64,000 nucleotides of DNA. It comes from Micavibrio sp. (GTDB lineage Bacteria; Pseudomonadota; Alphaproteobacteria; Micavibrionales; UBA2020). The DNA is taken from the NCBI GenBank assembly GCA_028283745.1, contig JAPWJZ010000004.1, positions 186,001 to 250,000 of the forward strand. Reading direction: 5' to 3'. The notes beneath the pieces were generated by a model. The model was given only the letters and a program-made list of their open reading frames with translations. It was not told where the DNA came from and did not search any database. Shown here one piece after another: positions 36,597-45,666 of the stretch (position 1 is its first letter; every line of letters starts with the position of its first letter). The translations under genes and the position numbers were made by a program.

Positions 36597-37925
36597 TTAC
36601 GCCCCGCCGCTTGTTCCAAGGTGCGGGGCGATGATGGCAAGTTTCAACTGTTCAAGCGCCTTTGGTGCAGCCCCGTCAAGCCAGCTAAGCTGCGGAACTG
36701 CAAGCAGATTTTGCCCATTGTAAACGCCGGCCAGCGTGCGGCGGATTTTATCCGGCAGGACGTCCAGCTGTTTACGGGGGGCAGATTTTTCATCAAGCTT
36801 TTTCCTTAAATGCGCAAGCGCGGCGGCGTTCAGCGGCGCAAGGTAAAAGGACTCGGGGTTTGCTGCCGCTTGGTAGCCCGATACCATAAACCGGCCATCC
36901 CAGATTGCACCGTTTTCAAGCGGCGTCCGGGCGGGAATGCCCGCCGCTTCGCGCGCCACATAAACGCGCCCGCCGCGGCCCTTAAAAACATCGCAGCCCG
37001 CAACGGTGCGGCCCGCAAAGTCACCCGCCAGCAAACCGCTGCGCAATTGTTCCAGCGCATCATGGCCGACGGTATAGTCCTGCGGCCAGACGCTGTGCAG
37101 CAGGCGTGACAGCATGCGGCGCTGAATTTCCGCCGGTTGCTCCTGCCATGGCGGCAGCAACAGCGCCGCATAGCCTTCCGGCAGCAATTCCGCCGCTGCC
37201 ACCAGCGCGTTTTCGGTGACGGCGGTCAGCGCCTGCCGTGCGTCTTCCAGTTTTTGCAGCGTGGCGGCAAGACGCTGCGGTGTCAGCCCCTCCTCCGCCA
37301 GTTTTTCTTCAAAGGCGCGCAGCCGCACGCGCAGGAATTTATCGTTGGTGTTGGAGGGGTCTTCAACCCATGTGATGCCGGCATTGCTGCACACATTGCG
37401 CAGCGTTTCACGTGGCAAGCCGAGCAGCGGGCGAATAACCCGCACGCCGTCCATGTGCCGCGCCGCCGCCATGCCTGCCAACCCGTCAAGGCCGGAACCG
37501 TGGGCCAGGCGCATCCAGAATGTTTCCAGCTGGTCTTCAAGGTTATGCGCGACTGCCAGCGTTTGCAGGCCCGCCGCCTTCGCGGCCTTGACGAGCAGCC
37601 TGTAGCGCGCGTCGCGGGCGCGTTCCTGAATATGCGTGACTGGTTTTTCACCCTGCCAGTTGAGGATTTGATGCGGGATGTTCAATTGCGCCAGCGCGCC
37701 GCCCGTTGCCACCGCTTCAGCGGCGGAGCCAGCACGCAAGCCATGGTCAACGGTAAGCGCCAACAGCGTGCCGCCGTGCCGCACGGCCCAGTTTTGCAGC
37801 AGTACCGCCAGCGCCATGCTATCCCCGCCGCCGGAAACCGCCAGTGCAATACCCGCGCCCGGCGCGACCTTCAGCGCGGCAAGGCGGTCATCAACGGCAG
37901 CAATGGTGGCGGCATCAATCGTCAA
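36597..37925 (-). CDS. tilS: tRNA(Ile)-lysidine synthase
   Basis: Modifies C34 of tRNA-Ile(CAU) to lysidine with lysine and ATP, so the tRNA reads AUA. The 442-residue protein has the PP-loop SGGGDS at 31-36 and the family's VAHNLEDQLETFWMRLAHG, GLAGM and IRPLLGLPRETLR blocks in the N-terminal domain. The C-terminal part matches TilS specificity domains less clearly. It is directly upstream of ftsH on the minus strand, the common proteobacterial arrangement. The gene should be essential. Confidence 0.95.
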   Translation of the reverse strand: MTIDAATIAAVDDRLAALKVAPGAGIALAVSGGGDSMALAVLLQNWAVRHGGTLLALTVDHGLRAGSAAEAVATGGALAQLNIPHQILNWQGEKPVTHIQERARDARYRLLVKAAKAAGLQTLAVAHNLEDQLETFWMRLAHGSGLDGLAGMAAARHMDGVRVIRPLLGLPRETLRNVCSNAGITWVEDPSNTNDKFLRVRLRAFEEKLAEEGLTPQRLAATLQKLEDARQALTAVTENALVAAAELLPEGYAALLLPPWQEQPAEIQRRMLSRLLHSVWPQDYTVGHDALEQLRSGLLAGDFAGRTVAGCDVFKGRGGRVYVAREAAGIPARTPLENGAIWDGRFMVSGYQAAANPESFYLAPLNAAALAHLRKKLDEKSAPRKQLDVLPDKIRRTLAGVYNGQNLLAVPQLSWLDGAAPKALEQLKLAIIAPHLGTSGGA

Positions 37926-37959
37926 GCAAGCACCTTGTAAAATTAAGGCCGGGATAAAA

Positions 37960-37987
37960 TTTAAGGCCGGGTTGCCCCGGCCTTAAA
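37960..37987 (-). terminator. Strong hairpin terminator between cpoB and tilS
   Basis: 12-bp perfect stem TTTAAGGCCGGG / CCCGGCCTTAAA with loop TTGC. On the minus strand it is followed by TTTTATCC and on the plus strand by an ATTTTTAT run, so it can act in both directions. It lies 30 bases past the cpoB stop. A second copy of TAAGGCCGGG sits just before it (37944-37953). Confidence 0.75.
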
Positions 37988-38017
37988 CAGATTTTTATTC
38001 AAACACCGCCAAGGGGC

Positions 38018-38989
38018 TTATTGCGGGCAGCCAAGCTGCTTCATTTCCGAGGTGGCGCGTTTTATTTCCGGCGTCTGGTCACCGGGGAATTCCTTTTTCA
38101 GCTGCGCGTAAGAAAGGCATGCATCATCCTTCTTGCCGAGCTTGCCGAGAGACAGGCCGAGCTTGAGCAATGCGGCAGGCGCCTTGGCCCCTTGCGGGAA
38201 CTGCTGGTAATCCTGCGCGAACAGCTTGGCGGACTGCTTGTAGTCCTGCCGCACATAGAAGGTTTCAGCGAGCCAGTATTGCGCGTTGGCCGCCAGCGGG
38301 TCCTTCGGGTATTGCGTCATGAAGGCCTGGAACTTGGTGGCGGCGCTGTCGTATTTCGCGTCGCGGATGTCGTTGAAGGCATCATCATACATCGCTTGCG
38401 GCGATGCGGTTTTGCCGCCAGCGGATGACAGCGTGCCCAGCACTTTGCCGCGGCCGGGCGTGGACGCGGTGACGGAAGAACTGTCGGGCGAATAGCTGCC
38501 GGTGCTCATGTCATCGCCGGTGCTGCTGTTGTTATAAGACGAGCCGGAGGAAGCGCCGGTCGCACCGGCACCCTTGCCGTTTTCAAGCTGCTGGAAGCGC
38601 ATGTCGTTGTCGGACAGCGCCTTGCCCAGCTTGTCTTTCATCTGCTGGATATCATAGTTCATCTGCTCCACCTGCCCCGTCAGCTTGCGCTGCTGGTCTT
38701 CGATGGCGCTGATGCGGGCGTCATAGCTGGCAATGCCGGAAGCGTCGGCGCTGCCGCCATTGCTGCCGTTATCGTCAAACGCGGGCGCGGAAACGGGTGC
38801 GCCGCCGCCCTTGTAGACGGAGCGCGACAACGTCTGGACTTGCGTTTCCAGCTGGTTGATACGCGCCATCAGCTGGCTGGTATCCATGTTTTGGGCGAAG
38901 CCCGCGCGAGCGGGGGCCACCGAAAAAAGCAGCAGGGCCCCTGCGGTCAGCAGGAGCCCTGTTCTATTCGCTTTGACAAAAGATGTCAT
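38018..38989 (-). CDS. cpoB: Cell division coordinator CpoB (YbgF)
   Basis: Periplasmic protein of the Tol-Pal system that links cell-wall synthesis with outer-membrane constriction. 323 residues: signal peptide to about residue 29 (ending APARA), a coiled-coil N-terminal region (MARINQLETQVQTLSRSV and QQRKLTGQVEQMNYDIQQMK), a Ser/Thr/Gly-rich linker, then three TPR-like repeats (AMYDDAFNDIRDAKYDSAATKFQAF and relatives, LAANAQYWLAETFYVRQDYKQSA, ALLKLGLSLGKLGKKDDACL). Just downstream of pal. Confidence 0.95.
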   Translation of the reverse strand: MTSFVKANRTGLLLTAGALLLFSVAPARAGFAQNMDTSQLMARINQLETQVQTLSRSVYKGGGAPVSAPAFDDNGSNGGSADASGIASYDARISAIEDQQRKLTGQVEQMNYDIQQMKDKLGKALSDNDMRFQQLENGKGAGATGASSGSSYNNSSTGDDMSTGSYSPDSSSVTASTPGRGKVLGTLSSAGGKTASPQAMYDDAFNDIRDAKYDSAATKFQAFMTQYPKDPLAANAQYWLAETFYVRQDYKQSAKLFAQDYQQFPQGAKAPAALLKLGLSLGKLGKKDDACLSYAQLKKEFPGDQTPEIKRATSEMKQLGCPQ

Positions 38990-39009
38990 TGAAAGCTATG
39001 CCTTCGCCC

Positions 39010-39528
39010 TTACTGGACGACCAGAACGCCGCGGCGGTTCTGAGCCCAGGTGGTTTCATCGGCACCCACTACAGCCGGGCGCTCTTTGCCGTAGCTGATG
39101 GACTGGACGCGGTTAGCGGAAACGCCTTGCGCGATCAGGTAGTTGCGGACGGCGGTGGCGCGTTTTTCACCGAGGGCGAGGTTGTACTCGCGGGTGCCGC
39201 GCTCATCGCAATGGCCTTCAACCATGACGTTGACGTTGCCGTACTGCTTCAGCCACTGCGCCTGACGCTCGATCTGCGTGCGGGCTTCAGCGGTGAGGTC
39301 ATTCTGGTCGTAACCGAAGTAAACGCGGTCGCCAACGTTGACAACCAGGTCCTGCTGGGTGCCGGGCGCGACGTTGGTGGAGTTGACGTCGGTGCCGTTG
39401 TTGGTGGTCGTTTGCGTGTTTTCGCTGCCCGTAGCGGCAGTTTGAACTTTATCGTTGTCTTTGGAGCAGGCGCCGAGCGAAAGAACGACGGCGAAAACTG
39501 CTAGTAGGCTGATGATGCGCGCACCCAT
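39010..39528 (-). CDS. pal: Peptidoglycan-associated lipoprotein Pal
   Basis: Outer-membrane lipoprotein that anchors to peptidoglycan and completes the Tol-Pal complex. 172 residues: signal peptide with lipobox LGAC (Cys21), a Thr/Asn-rich linker, then the OmpA-like domain (YFGYDQNDLTAEARTQIERQ, then VMVEGHCDERGTREYNLALGEKRA). The conserved peptidoglycan-binding Asp and Arg of OmpA-type domains are present in the CDERG motif. No tolB is upstream; uvrD diverges from this gene. Confidence 0.97.
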   Translation of the reverse strand: MGARIISLLAVFAVVLSLGACSKDNDKVQTAATGSENTQTTTNNGTDVNSTNVAPGTQQDLVVNVGDRVYFGYDQNDLTAEARTQIERQAQWLKQYGNVNVMVEGHCDERGTREYNLALGEKRATAVRNYLIAQGVSANRVQSISYGKERPAVVGADETTWAQNRRGVLVVQ

Positions 39529-39705
39529 TTTAGTACTCCTTTATGAATTTTTTGGTGGTTCGTTAATACCCTCTGTACTTTGTATAGAATCGATAAAAGC
39601 ACTACAAGACAGTTTTGATTCTCAAGGTATCTTTTTTGCGGATTGTGACTATCTTATCTGGTATAGAAACGCCCTGTAGCAACCGAGGTTCCAAGACGCC
39701 GTTAA

Positions 39706-41997
39706 ATGACCTTCTCCGTGTCCCAAAATCCACAGTCTTTTTCATATCTCGGGAACTTAAACCCCGAGCAGCGCGAAGCCGTGGAAACGACCGAAGGCCC
39801 CGTGCTGGTCCTTGCGGGAGCCGGCACCGGCAAAACCAAGGTTTTGACCACGCGTCTTGGCCATTTGCTGTCGAGCCATAAGGCCTATCCGTCGCAAATT
39901 CTTTCCGTCACGTTCACAAACCGCGCCGCGCAGGAAATGAAACGCCGCGTTTCCGCCCTGCTGGATGGCCAGCCGGTGGAGGGCTGGTGGCTTGGCACGT
40001 TCCATTCGCTGGCCGCCCGCATGCTCCGCCGCCATGCCGAGCTTGTCGGCCTGAAATCAAACTTCACCATTCTGGATGATGACGACCAGGTGCGCCTGTT
40101 GAAGCAGCTGCTGGAAGCCGAAGGCTTGGACGCCAAAAAATGGACGCCCCGCGCCTGTATGGGCATTATCCAGCGGTGGAAGGACCGCGCGCAGCTGCCC
40201 GCGCAAATCAGCGCCGCCGATGCGGGCGAGGTTGCCGAAGGGCGCCTGCCGAAGCTCTATATGATGTATCAGGAACGGCTGAAAAGCCTCAACGCCTGCG
40301 ATTTTGGCGACCTGCTGCTGCACATGATCACCATCTTCAAGAACCCCGCCGCCGTGAACGTGCTGGAAGATTACCAGCGCCAGTTCAAATATATATTGGT
40401 GGATGAATACCAGGATACCAACGTGGCGCAGTACCAGTGGCTGCGGCTGCTGGCGCAAAAACAGCGCAATATCTGCTGCGTCGGGGATGATGACCAGTCC
40501 ATCTACGGCTGGCGCGGGGCGGAGATTGGCAATATCCTGAAGTTCGAGCAGGACTTCCCCGGCGCGAAGATCATCCGCCTTGAGCAGAACTACCGCTCCA
40601 CCCAGCACATCCTTTCCGCCGCCAACGGCGTGATTGCGAATAACAAGGGCCGCCTTGGCAAAAACCTGTGGAGCGCGGACGACCCCGGCGAAAAAGTGCG
40701 CGTCAAGGGCGTATGGGACGGCCCGCAGGAAGCGCAGATGATTGCCGAAGATATCGACCGCCTGCAACGCCAGAAAATGCCGCTTAGCGACATCGCCATT
40801 CTGGTGCGCGCCAGCTACCAGACCCGCGAGTTCGAGGAGCGCTTCATCAAGGAAAGCATTCCTTATAAAGTCATCGGCGGCCTGCGGTTTTATGAACGGC
40901 AGGAAATTCGCGACGCGATTGCTTATTTGCGCGTGATTGTACAGCCGGACGATGACCTTGCGCTTGCCCGCATCATCAATACGCCGAAGCGCGGCATCGG
41001 GGATGCCACGCTGCAAACCCTCAGCACCATTGCCCGCGCCAAGAACATCCCGATGTATGCGGCGCTGAAGCAACTGGTGGAAACCGACGAATTCAAGCCG
41101 AAGGTGCGGCAAACGCTTGCCAACCTTGTGCGCGACTTTGAACGCTGGCGCACACAGCTGCGCGATTCATCGCACGTTGACCTGGTGCAGATTGTGCTGG
41201 ACGAATCCGGCTATACCGGCATGTGGCAGGCGGATAAATCGCCTGAAGCGGCGGGCCGCCTCGAAAACCTGAAAGAATTCGTCTCCGCCCTCGAAGATTT
41301 CGAAAACCTTGATACCTTCCTTGAACACGTGTCGCTCGTCATGGAAAACCAGGAGAAGGACGGCGGGGAGATGGTCAGCATCATGACGCTGCACAGCGCC
41401 AAGGGGCTTGAATTCAACGCCGTGTTCCTGCCGGGCTGGGAGGAAGGCGTTTTCCCCAACCAGCGCACGATGGATGAAACCGGCACGACCGGCCTTGAAG
41501 AAGAACGCCGCCTTGCCTACGTCGGCATTACCCGCGCCCGCAAAGCCGCCTTTATTTACTTTGCCGCCAACCGCATGATTTACGGCAACTGGCAAAGCTG
41601 CCTGCCCTCGCGCTTCATTGATGAACTGCCGCCGGACCATGTGGACGTGGAGGCCGAAAGCGGCCTGTACCGCGGCCAGCAGCAGGGTTATGGCGGCGGC
41701 CAATATGGCGGGAACCGTGGCGGCGGCGGCTTCAACAGCCCCTATAGCGGCGGCAATATGCCGGCTGGCGGCTGGAAAGCCCGCAGGGCCGACCTTGTCG
41801 ACAACAGCATGGCCAAAATCAGCTCCACCCTTGAATCGGAAGCGGGGTTCAGCATCAACCAGCGTGTCTTCCACCAGAAGTTCGGATATGGCACAGTAGT
41901 GGCCACGGAAGGCGACAAGCTTGATATCAAGTTTGATTCCGCCGGACGCAAAAAAGTTATCGACAGTTTTGTCACCAAGGCAAGCGAGGCCAGTTAA
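39706..41997 (+). CDS. uvrD: UvrD/PcrA-type DNA helicase
   Basis: 3'-5' superfamily 1A helicase for nucleotide excision and mismatch repair and for clearing RecA or RNA polymerase. 763 residues. Q-motif LNPEQREAV near residue 18, Walker A AGAGTGKTK at 37-45, VDEYQDTN for motif II, DDDQSIYGWRGAE for motif III, then LEQNYRS, MTLHSAKGLEFNAVFL and EERRLAYVGITRARK. The C-terminus has a Gly/Tyr-rich stretch (about residues 655-690) and a PcrA-type end GFSINQRVFHQKFGYGTVVA that binds RNA polymerase in PcrA. Starts at ATG 39706, divergent from pal. Confidence 0.95.
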   Translation: MTFSVSQNPQSFSYLGNLNPEQREAVETTEGPVLVLAGAGTGKTKVLTTRLGHLLSSHKAYPSQILSVTFTNRAAQEMKRRVSALLDGQPVEGWWLGTFHSLAARMLRRHAELVGLKSNFTILDDDDQVRLLKQLLEAEGLDAKKWTPRACMGIIQRWKDRAQLPAQISAADAGEVAEGRLPKLYMMYQERLKSLNACDFGDLLLHMITIFKNPAAVNVLEDYQRQFKYILVDEYQDTNVAQYQWLRLLAQKQRNICCVGDDDQSIYGWRGAEIGNILKFEQDFPGAKIIRLEQNYRSTQHILSAANGVIANNKGRLGKNLWSADDPGEKVRVKGVWDGPQEAQMIAEDIDRLQRQKMPLSDIAILVRASYQTREFEERFIKESIPYKVIGGLRFYERQEIRDAIAYLRVIVQPDDDLALARIINTPKRGIGDATLQTLSTIARAKNIPMYAALKQLVETDEFKPKVRQTLANLVRDFERWRTQLRDSSHVDLVQIVLDESGYTGMWQADKSPEAAGRLENLKEFVSALEDFENLDTFLEHVSLVMENQEKDGGEMVSIMTLHSAKGLEFNAVFLPGWEEGVFPNQRTMDETGTTGLEEERRLAYVGITRARKAAFIYFAANRMIYGNWQSCLPSRFIDELPPDHVDVEAESGLYRGQQQGYGGGQYGGNRGGGGFNSPYSGGNMPAGGWKARRADLVDNSMAKISSTLESEAGFSINQRVFHQKFGYGTVVATEGDKLDIKFDSAGRKKVIDSFVTKASEAS

Positions 41998-42001
41998 GAA
42001 A

Positions 42002-42970
42002 ATGACTCTTAAAACGCAAGTAATCACGGTTTTCGGCGGCACCGGTTTTTTGGGCCGTCACATCATCTGGCAGCTGGCCAAGACGGGGGCAACCATTCGC
42101 GTGGCGACACGCAACCCGCACCGCGCCTACTTCCTGCGCCCCGCCGGCACCGTCGGGCAGATCGTTCCGGTCGGCTGCAACATTCACGATGATAAATCGG
42201 TGGCGACCGTTATGCAGGGGGCTGACTTTGCCATCAACCTTGTCGGCATCCTCAACGAAAAAGGCCGCAGCACCTTCAAGCGCGTGCATGTGGAAGCGGC
42301 GGCGCGCATTGCGCAGCAGGCCAAGTTCGCCAATGTGAAGCTGCTGGTGCATGTCTCCGCCCTCGGCACCGGTGCGGATGCGCCGTCGGCCTATGCGCGG
42401 TCCAAGGCGGCGGGCGAAGATGCGGTTATTCACGCATTCTCACGCTCGGTCGTGCTGCGCCCGTCGGTCGTTTTCGGGCCGGAAGATGATTTCTTCAACA
42501 AGTTCGCATCTATTGCGCGCAAAAGCCCTGCCCTGCCCCTGATTGGCGGCGGCAAGACCAAATTCCAGCCCGTCTACGTAGGCGATATTGCCAAAGCGGT
42601 CGAACATATCATCGCCGACCCCGATACCGCGAAATACGACGGCCATATTTTTGAACTCGCTGGGCCTGAAACCTATAGCTTCCGCCAGCTCATGCAGACG
42701 CTGACCAGCTTTACGCGGCAGGACGTGGCGCTGGTAAACCTGCCGGTGCCGCTGGCAAAACTGGTGGGCCTGTTCGCGGGTTTCCTGCCGAAGCCGCCGC
42801 TGACGGTGGACCAGGTGCGCAGCCTTGGCCGCGACAGCGTGGCGGGCGCCGGCAGCGCCGGTCTTGCCGCCCTGTCGGTGGAACCAACCGCCCTTGAAAG
42901 CATTTTGCCAAGCTACCTGTCGCAATACTGGCCGGGCGGCAAGTTTGCGGGCGCACGCCAAGCTGGTTAA
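42002..42970 (+). CDS. NDUFA9-like atypical SDR
   Basis: 322-residue NAD(P)-binding protein related to the NDUFA9 accessory subunit of complex I, a common alphaproteobacterial family. Rossmann motif VFGGTGFLG at residues 10-18, then a substrate-site segment HVSALGTGADAPSAYARSKAAGE, VVLRPSVVFGPEDDFFNKFA, and FQPVYVGDIAKAVEH. The start is the ATG at 42002, four bases after the uvrD stop, rather than earlier codons that overlap uvrD. Probably co-transcribed with uvrD. Confidence 0.93.
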   Translation: MTLKTQVITVFGGTGFLGRHIIWQLAKTGATIRVATRNPHRAYFLRPAGTVGQIVPVGCNIHDDKSVATVMQGADFAINLVGILNEKGRSTFKRVHVEAAARIAQQAKFANVKLLVHVSALGTGADAPSAYARSKAAGEDAVIHAFSRSVVLRPSVVFGPEDDFFNKFASIARKSPALPLIGGGKTKFQPVYVGDIAKAVEHIIADPDTAKYDGHIFELAGPETYSFRQLMQTLTSFTRQDVALVNLPVPLAKLVGLFAGFLPKPPLTVDQVRSLGRDSVAGAGSAGLAALSVEPTALESILPSYLSQYWPGGKFAGARQAG

Positions 42971-43168
42971 TAAGGCTTTTTGTTTAAAAACAGCACCATA
43001 ACGGCCTGTACAGTTCCTGCTGGCAGTGGGCTGCGCCTGCCAGAAATCGGGTGCATTCAAGCCCTAAACGGTGTAGTTTTGAGCCTGCAATTCCGCCGCC
43101 TGTTGTGCAGAACAGCCCATCGCCTGAACGCAGGCGGCCCTTAACGTATTTATAAGGACACAACAGCC

Positions 43169-44791
43169 TTGTTCCGCCTTCCGCTTATCGCAGCCACGCT
43201 GGTGCTTTCCGTTTCCCTTTGCGCCGCGCCGGCCTTTGCCGCAAAACACACAAATGCCGCCGACGCGAAAACCGCCGCGCCCGCAACGGCGCCTGCTGCC
43301 GCACCTGCCGCTTCTGCGGCCACCCCGGCAATTCCCGTCAATAACGTGCCCTTCGACCAGCGCACCGGCATTGCAGCCGTGGTGAATGACGAAGCCATTA
43401 CCTATTCCGATATACGTAACCGTATGGCGCTGTACCTGCTGGGCGCCCCCGGCGCGCCGCCGCCGGAAGTACGCCTGCAAATCGCGCAGCAGGTTTTGAG
43501 CCGCCTGATTGACGAGCGCCTGCAAATGCAGGAAGCCAAAAGCCTTGGCATTACTGTTGAAGCCCCCGAACTGAACAACGCCTTTGCGACGGTCGCGTCC
43601 AACAACAAGCTGAACCCCGACGACTTCAAGAAAAAGCTGGCCGGCAACGGCGTGAAGGTTGCCACGCTGGAAGATCAGATCCGCGCGCAGATCGCCTGGA
43701 GTATGGTGGTGCGCCGCAAGCTGCGCCCGCAGGTGAATATTTCCGAAAGCGAAATTGATTCCGAGCTGGACCGCCAGAAGACCGGCAAGGCTGAATACCA
43801 GGTGGCGGAAATCATGCTGCCCGTGACCTCGCCCGATATGGATGCGATGGTGCGCCAGAATGCGGAAAAAATGATCCTCGACCTGCAGCACGGCGCGCGT
43901 TTCTCGCTGCTGGCAAAGCAGTATTCGCAGGCGCCCGGCGCAGCGCAGGGCGGCGACCTTGGCTGGATACAGCAGGGCCAGCTGGATTCAAACCTTGATG
44001 ATGCGCTGGCAACCCTGCAGCCGGGCCAGCTGAGCGCGCCCATCCGCACGGAGAAGGGCTATCACATTCTGTTCCTGCGCGACCGCCGCATGTCCGGCAG
44101 CACGCAGACAGCGGCGCAAGCAGCCGCTGCCGCGCCCGCTACAGCTCCGGCTGCAACGCCCGCACCTGCGGCAACACCGCCTGCAATGACGCCCGACCCG
44201 GCGCCGGCGGCAGCCCCTGCCGAAGATACGCTGCATGTCATGCAGCTTGTTATTCCCGTTACCGCCAACGACCCCAAAGCGGTGATAGATGCGAAAATGT
44301 CCCGCGCCACCAGCCTGCAGCCGGAAATTAACAGCTGCAAGGCGCTGGCGACCAAAGCCAAAGACTTCCTGGCCAGCGGCGGCGAAGACCTTGGCACCAA
44401 GCCCTTGAGCGGTTTTGCGCCCGAGGTGCAGCCGATTGTGAAAGACCTGCAGGTCAATACCCTTAGCGCGCCCCTTCGCACCAAGCAGGGCATTGCCGTG
44501 CTGATGGTATGTGACCGCGATGTTGCAGCAGCAGCTGCCCCCGCTGCGACGCCTGCGGCAACACCCACGCCGGCAACGCCCACACCCGCAACGCCCACAC
44601 CCGCAACGCCCACACCGGCACCTGCCGCCGCCGCGCCCGGCCCCGTCGGCCCGTCGGCAAAGCCCGCCGCGCAGAGTGACCCGGCCCGCGAGGAAATTGC
44701 CAACCAGCTGGGCATGAAACGCCTTGAGCAGTTGCAGGACCGTTACCTGAAAGACATCCGCGCTTCCGCCTACATTGAAAAGCGGATGTAA
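43169..44791 (+). CDS. surA: SurA-like peptidyl-prolyl isomerase
   Basis: Periplasmic chaperone for outer-membrane proteins. 540 residues: signal peptide (FRLPLIAATLVLSVSL, then AAPAFA), Ala/Pro linker, SurA N-terminal chaperone domain (IAAVVNDEAITYSDIRNRM, then VLSRLIDERLQMQEAKSLG), one good parvulin domain (YQVAEIMLPVTSPDMDAM ... GGDLGWIQQGQLD, about 205-300), a second degenerate parvulin domain (HVMQLVIPVTANDPKA ...), and two Pro/Ala/Thr linkers. TTG start with AAGGAC about 10 bases upstream. Directly upstream of rsmA (2-base gap), as in the surA-pdxA-rsmA arrangement without pdxA. Confidence 0.9.
   Translation: MFRLPLIAATLVLSVSLCAAPAFAAKHTNAADAKTAAPATAPAAAPAASAATPAIPVNNVPFDQRTGIAAVVNDEAITYSDIRNRMALYLLGAPGAPPPEVRLQIAQQVLSRLIDERLQMQEAKSLGITVEAPELNNAFATVASNNKLNPDDFKKKLAGNGVKVATLEDQIRAQIAWSMVVRRKLRPQVNISESEIDSELDRQKTGKAEYQVAEIMLPVTSPDMDAMVRQNAEKMILDLQHGARFSLLAKQYSQAPGAAQGGDLGWIQQGQLDSNLDDALATLQPGQLSAPIRTEKGYHILFLRDRRMSGSTQTAAQAAAAAPATAPAATPAPAATPPAMTPDPAPAAAPAEDTLHVMQLVIPVTANDPKAVIDAKMSRATSLQPEINSCKALATKAKDFLASGGEDLGTKPLSGFAPEVQPIVKDLQVNTLSAPLRTKQGIAVLMVCDRDVAAAAAPAATPAATPTPATPTPATPTPATPTPAPAAAAPGPVGPSAKPAAQSDPAREEIANQLGMKRLEQLQDRYLKDIRASAYIEKRM
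44561..44620 (+). repeat. 15-bp tandem repeat inside surA
   Basis: Four units of about ACGCCCACACCCGCA encode a TPATP-type linker. Repeats of this sort change length easily by slippage, so linker length may vary between strains. Confidence 0.85.
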
Positions 44792-44793
44792 GC

Positions 44794-45657
44794 ATGGCAA
44801 CGCTGCCCCCGCTGCGCGAGGTTATTGACCGCCACGGCCTGCTGGCCAAACGCTCGCTCGGCCAGAACTTTTTGCTCGACCTCAACCTTACCGGCCGCAT
44901 TGCGCGGGCGGGCGGCATGTATACCGGCATCAACGTCATTGAAGTCGGGCCCGGGCCCGGCGGCCTGACGCGCGGCCTGCTTGAAACCGATGCCGCCAGC
45001 ATTCACGCCATTGAACGCGACGACCGCTGCGTTGCAGCGTTGCAGGAACTGGTGGAGGCTGCCGGCGGCCGCATTATTCTGCATGCCGATGATGCCCTGA
45101 AAATTGATTACGGCGTGATTTGCCCGCCGCCGCGCGCCATTGTGGCAAACCTGCCCTATAACATTGCCACCACGCTTCTCGTCGGCTGGCTGAAGCAGCT
45201 GACGCTGTTTCAAAGCCTGACGCTGATGTTCCAGCGCGAAGTTGCCGACCGCCTTGCCGCCGAAACCCGCACCAAGGATTACGGCCGCCTTTCGGTGCTG
45301 GTGCAATGGCTGGCGCACGTGGAAAAGAAATTCGACATTCCGCCCGAAGCCTTCACGCCACCGCCAAAAGTCACCAGCAGCGTCGTGCATATTGTGCCAA
45401 AACCGCGCACCGATACCGTGCGCATCGACACCATGGAGCGCCTGACCGCCGCCGCCTTTGGCCAGCGCCGCAAAATGCTGCGCCAGAGCCTGAAGTCGCT
45501 TGGCAGCAGCTACCCCGGCTTTACGCCCGAACCTTTCCTAGAAAAAGCCGGCGTTTCCGCAACCGCCCGCGCCGAGGAAATCGACATCGACGGTTTCGTG
45601 CGCATGGCGAAAATTCTGCAGGCGGAATATCCGCCGCTGCAGCGCCGCAAATCATAA
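44794..45657 (+). CDS. rsmA: 16S rRNA dimethyladenosine transferase (RsmA/KsgA)
   Basis: Dimethylates A1518 and A1519 of 16S rRNA late in 30S assembly. 287 residues: LGQNFLLD, SAM-binding motif I EVGPGPGGLTR at 50-60, HADDALKIDY, and the catalytic motif IV NLPYN at 119-123. C-terminal helical domain with MLRQSLKSLGSSY is complete. ATG start two bases after the surA stop, hence tight coupling. Confidence 0.98.
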   Translation: MATLPPLREVIDRHGLLAKRSLGQNFLLDLNLTGRIARAGGMYTGINVIEVGPGPGGLTRGLLETDAASIHAIERDDRCVAALQELVEAAGGRIILHADDALKIDYGVICPPPRAIVANLPYNIATTLLVGWLKQLTLFQSLTLMFQREVADRLAAETRTKDYGRLSVLVQWLAHVEKKFDIPPEAFTPPPKVTSSVVHIVPKPRTDTVRIDTMERLTAAAFGQRRKMLRQSLKSLGSSYPGFTPEPFLEKAGVSATARAEEIDIDGFVRMAKILQAEYPPLQRRKS

Positions 45658-45666
45658 CAGTTAAAA

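Noticed and set aside
34930-36723. 597-residue plus-strand frame across ftsH
   Set aside because: Antisense shadow; the minus strand carries clear FtsH domains.
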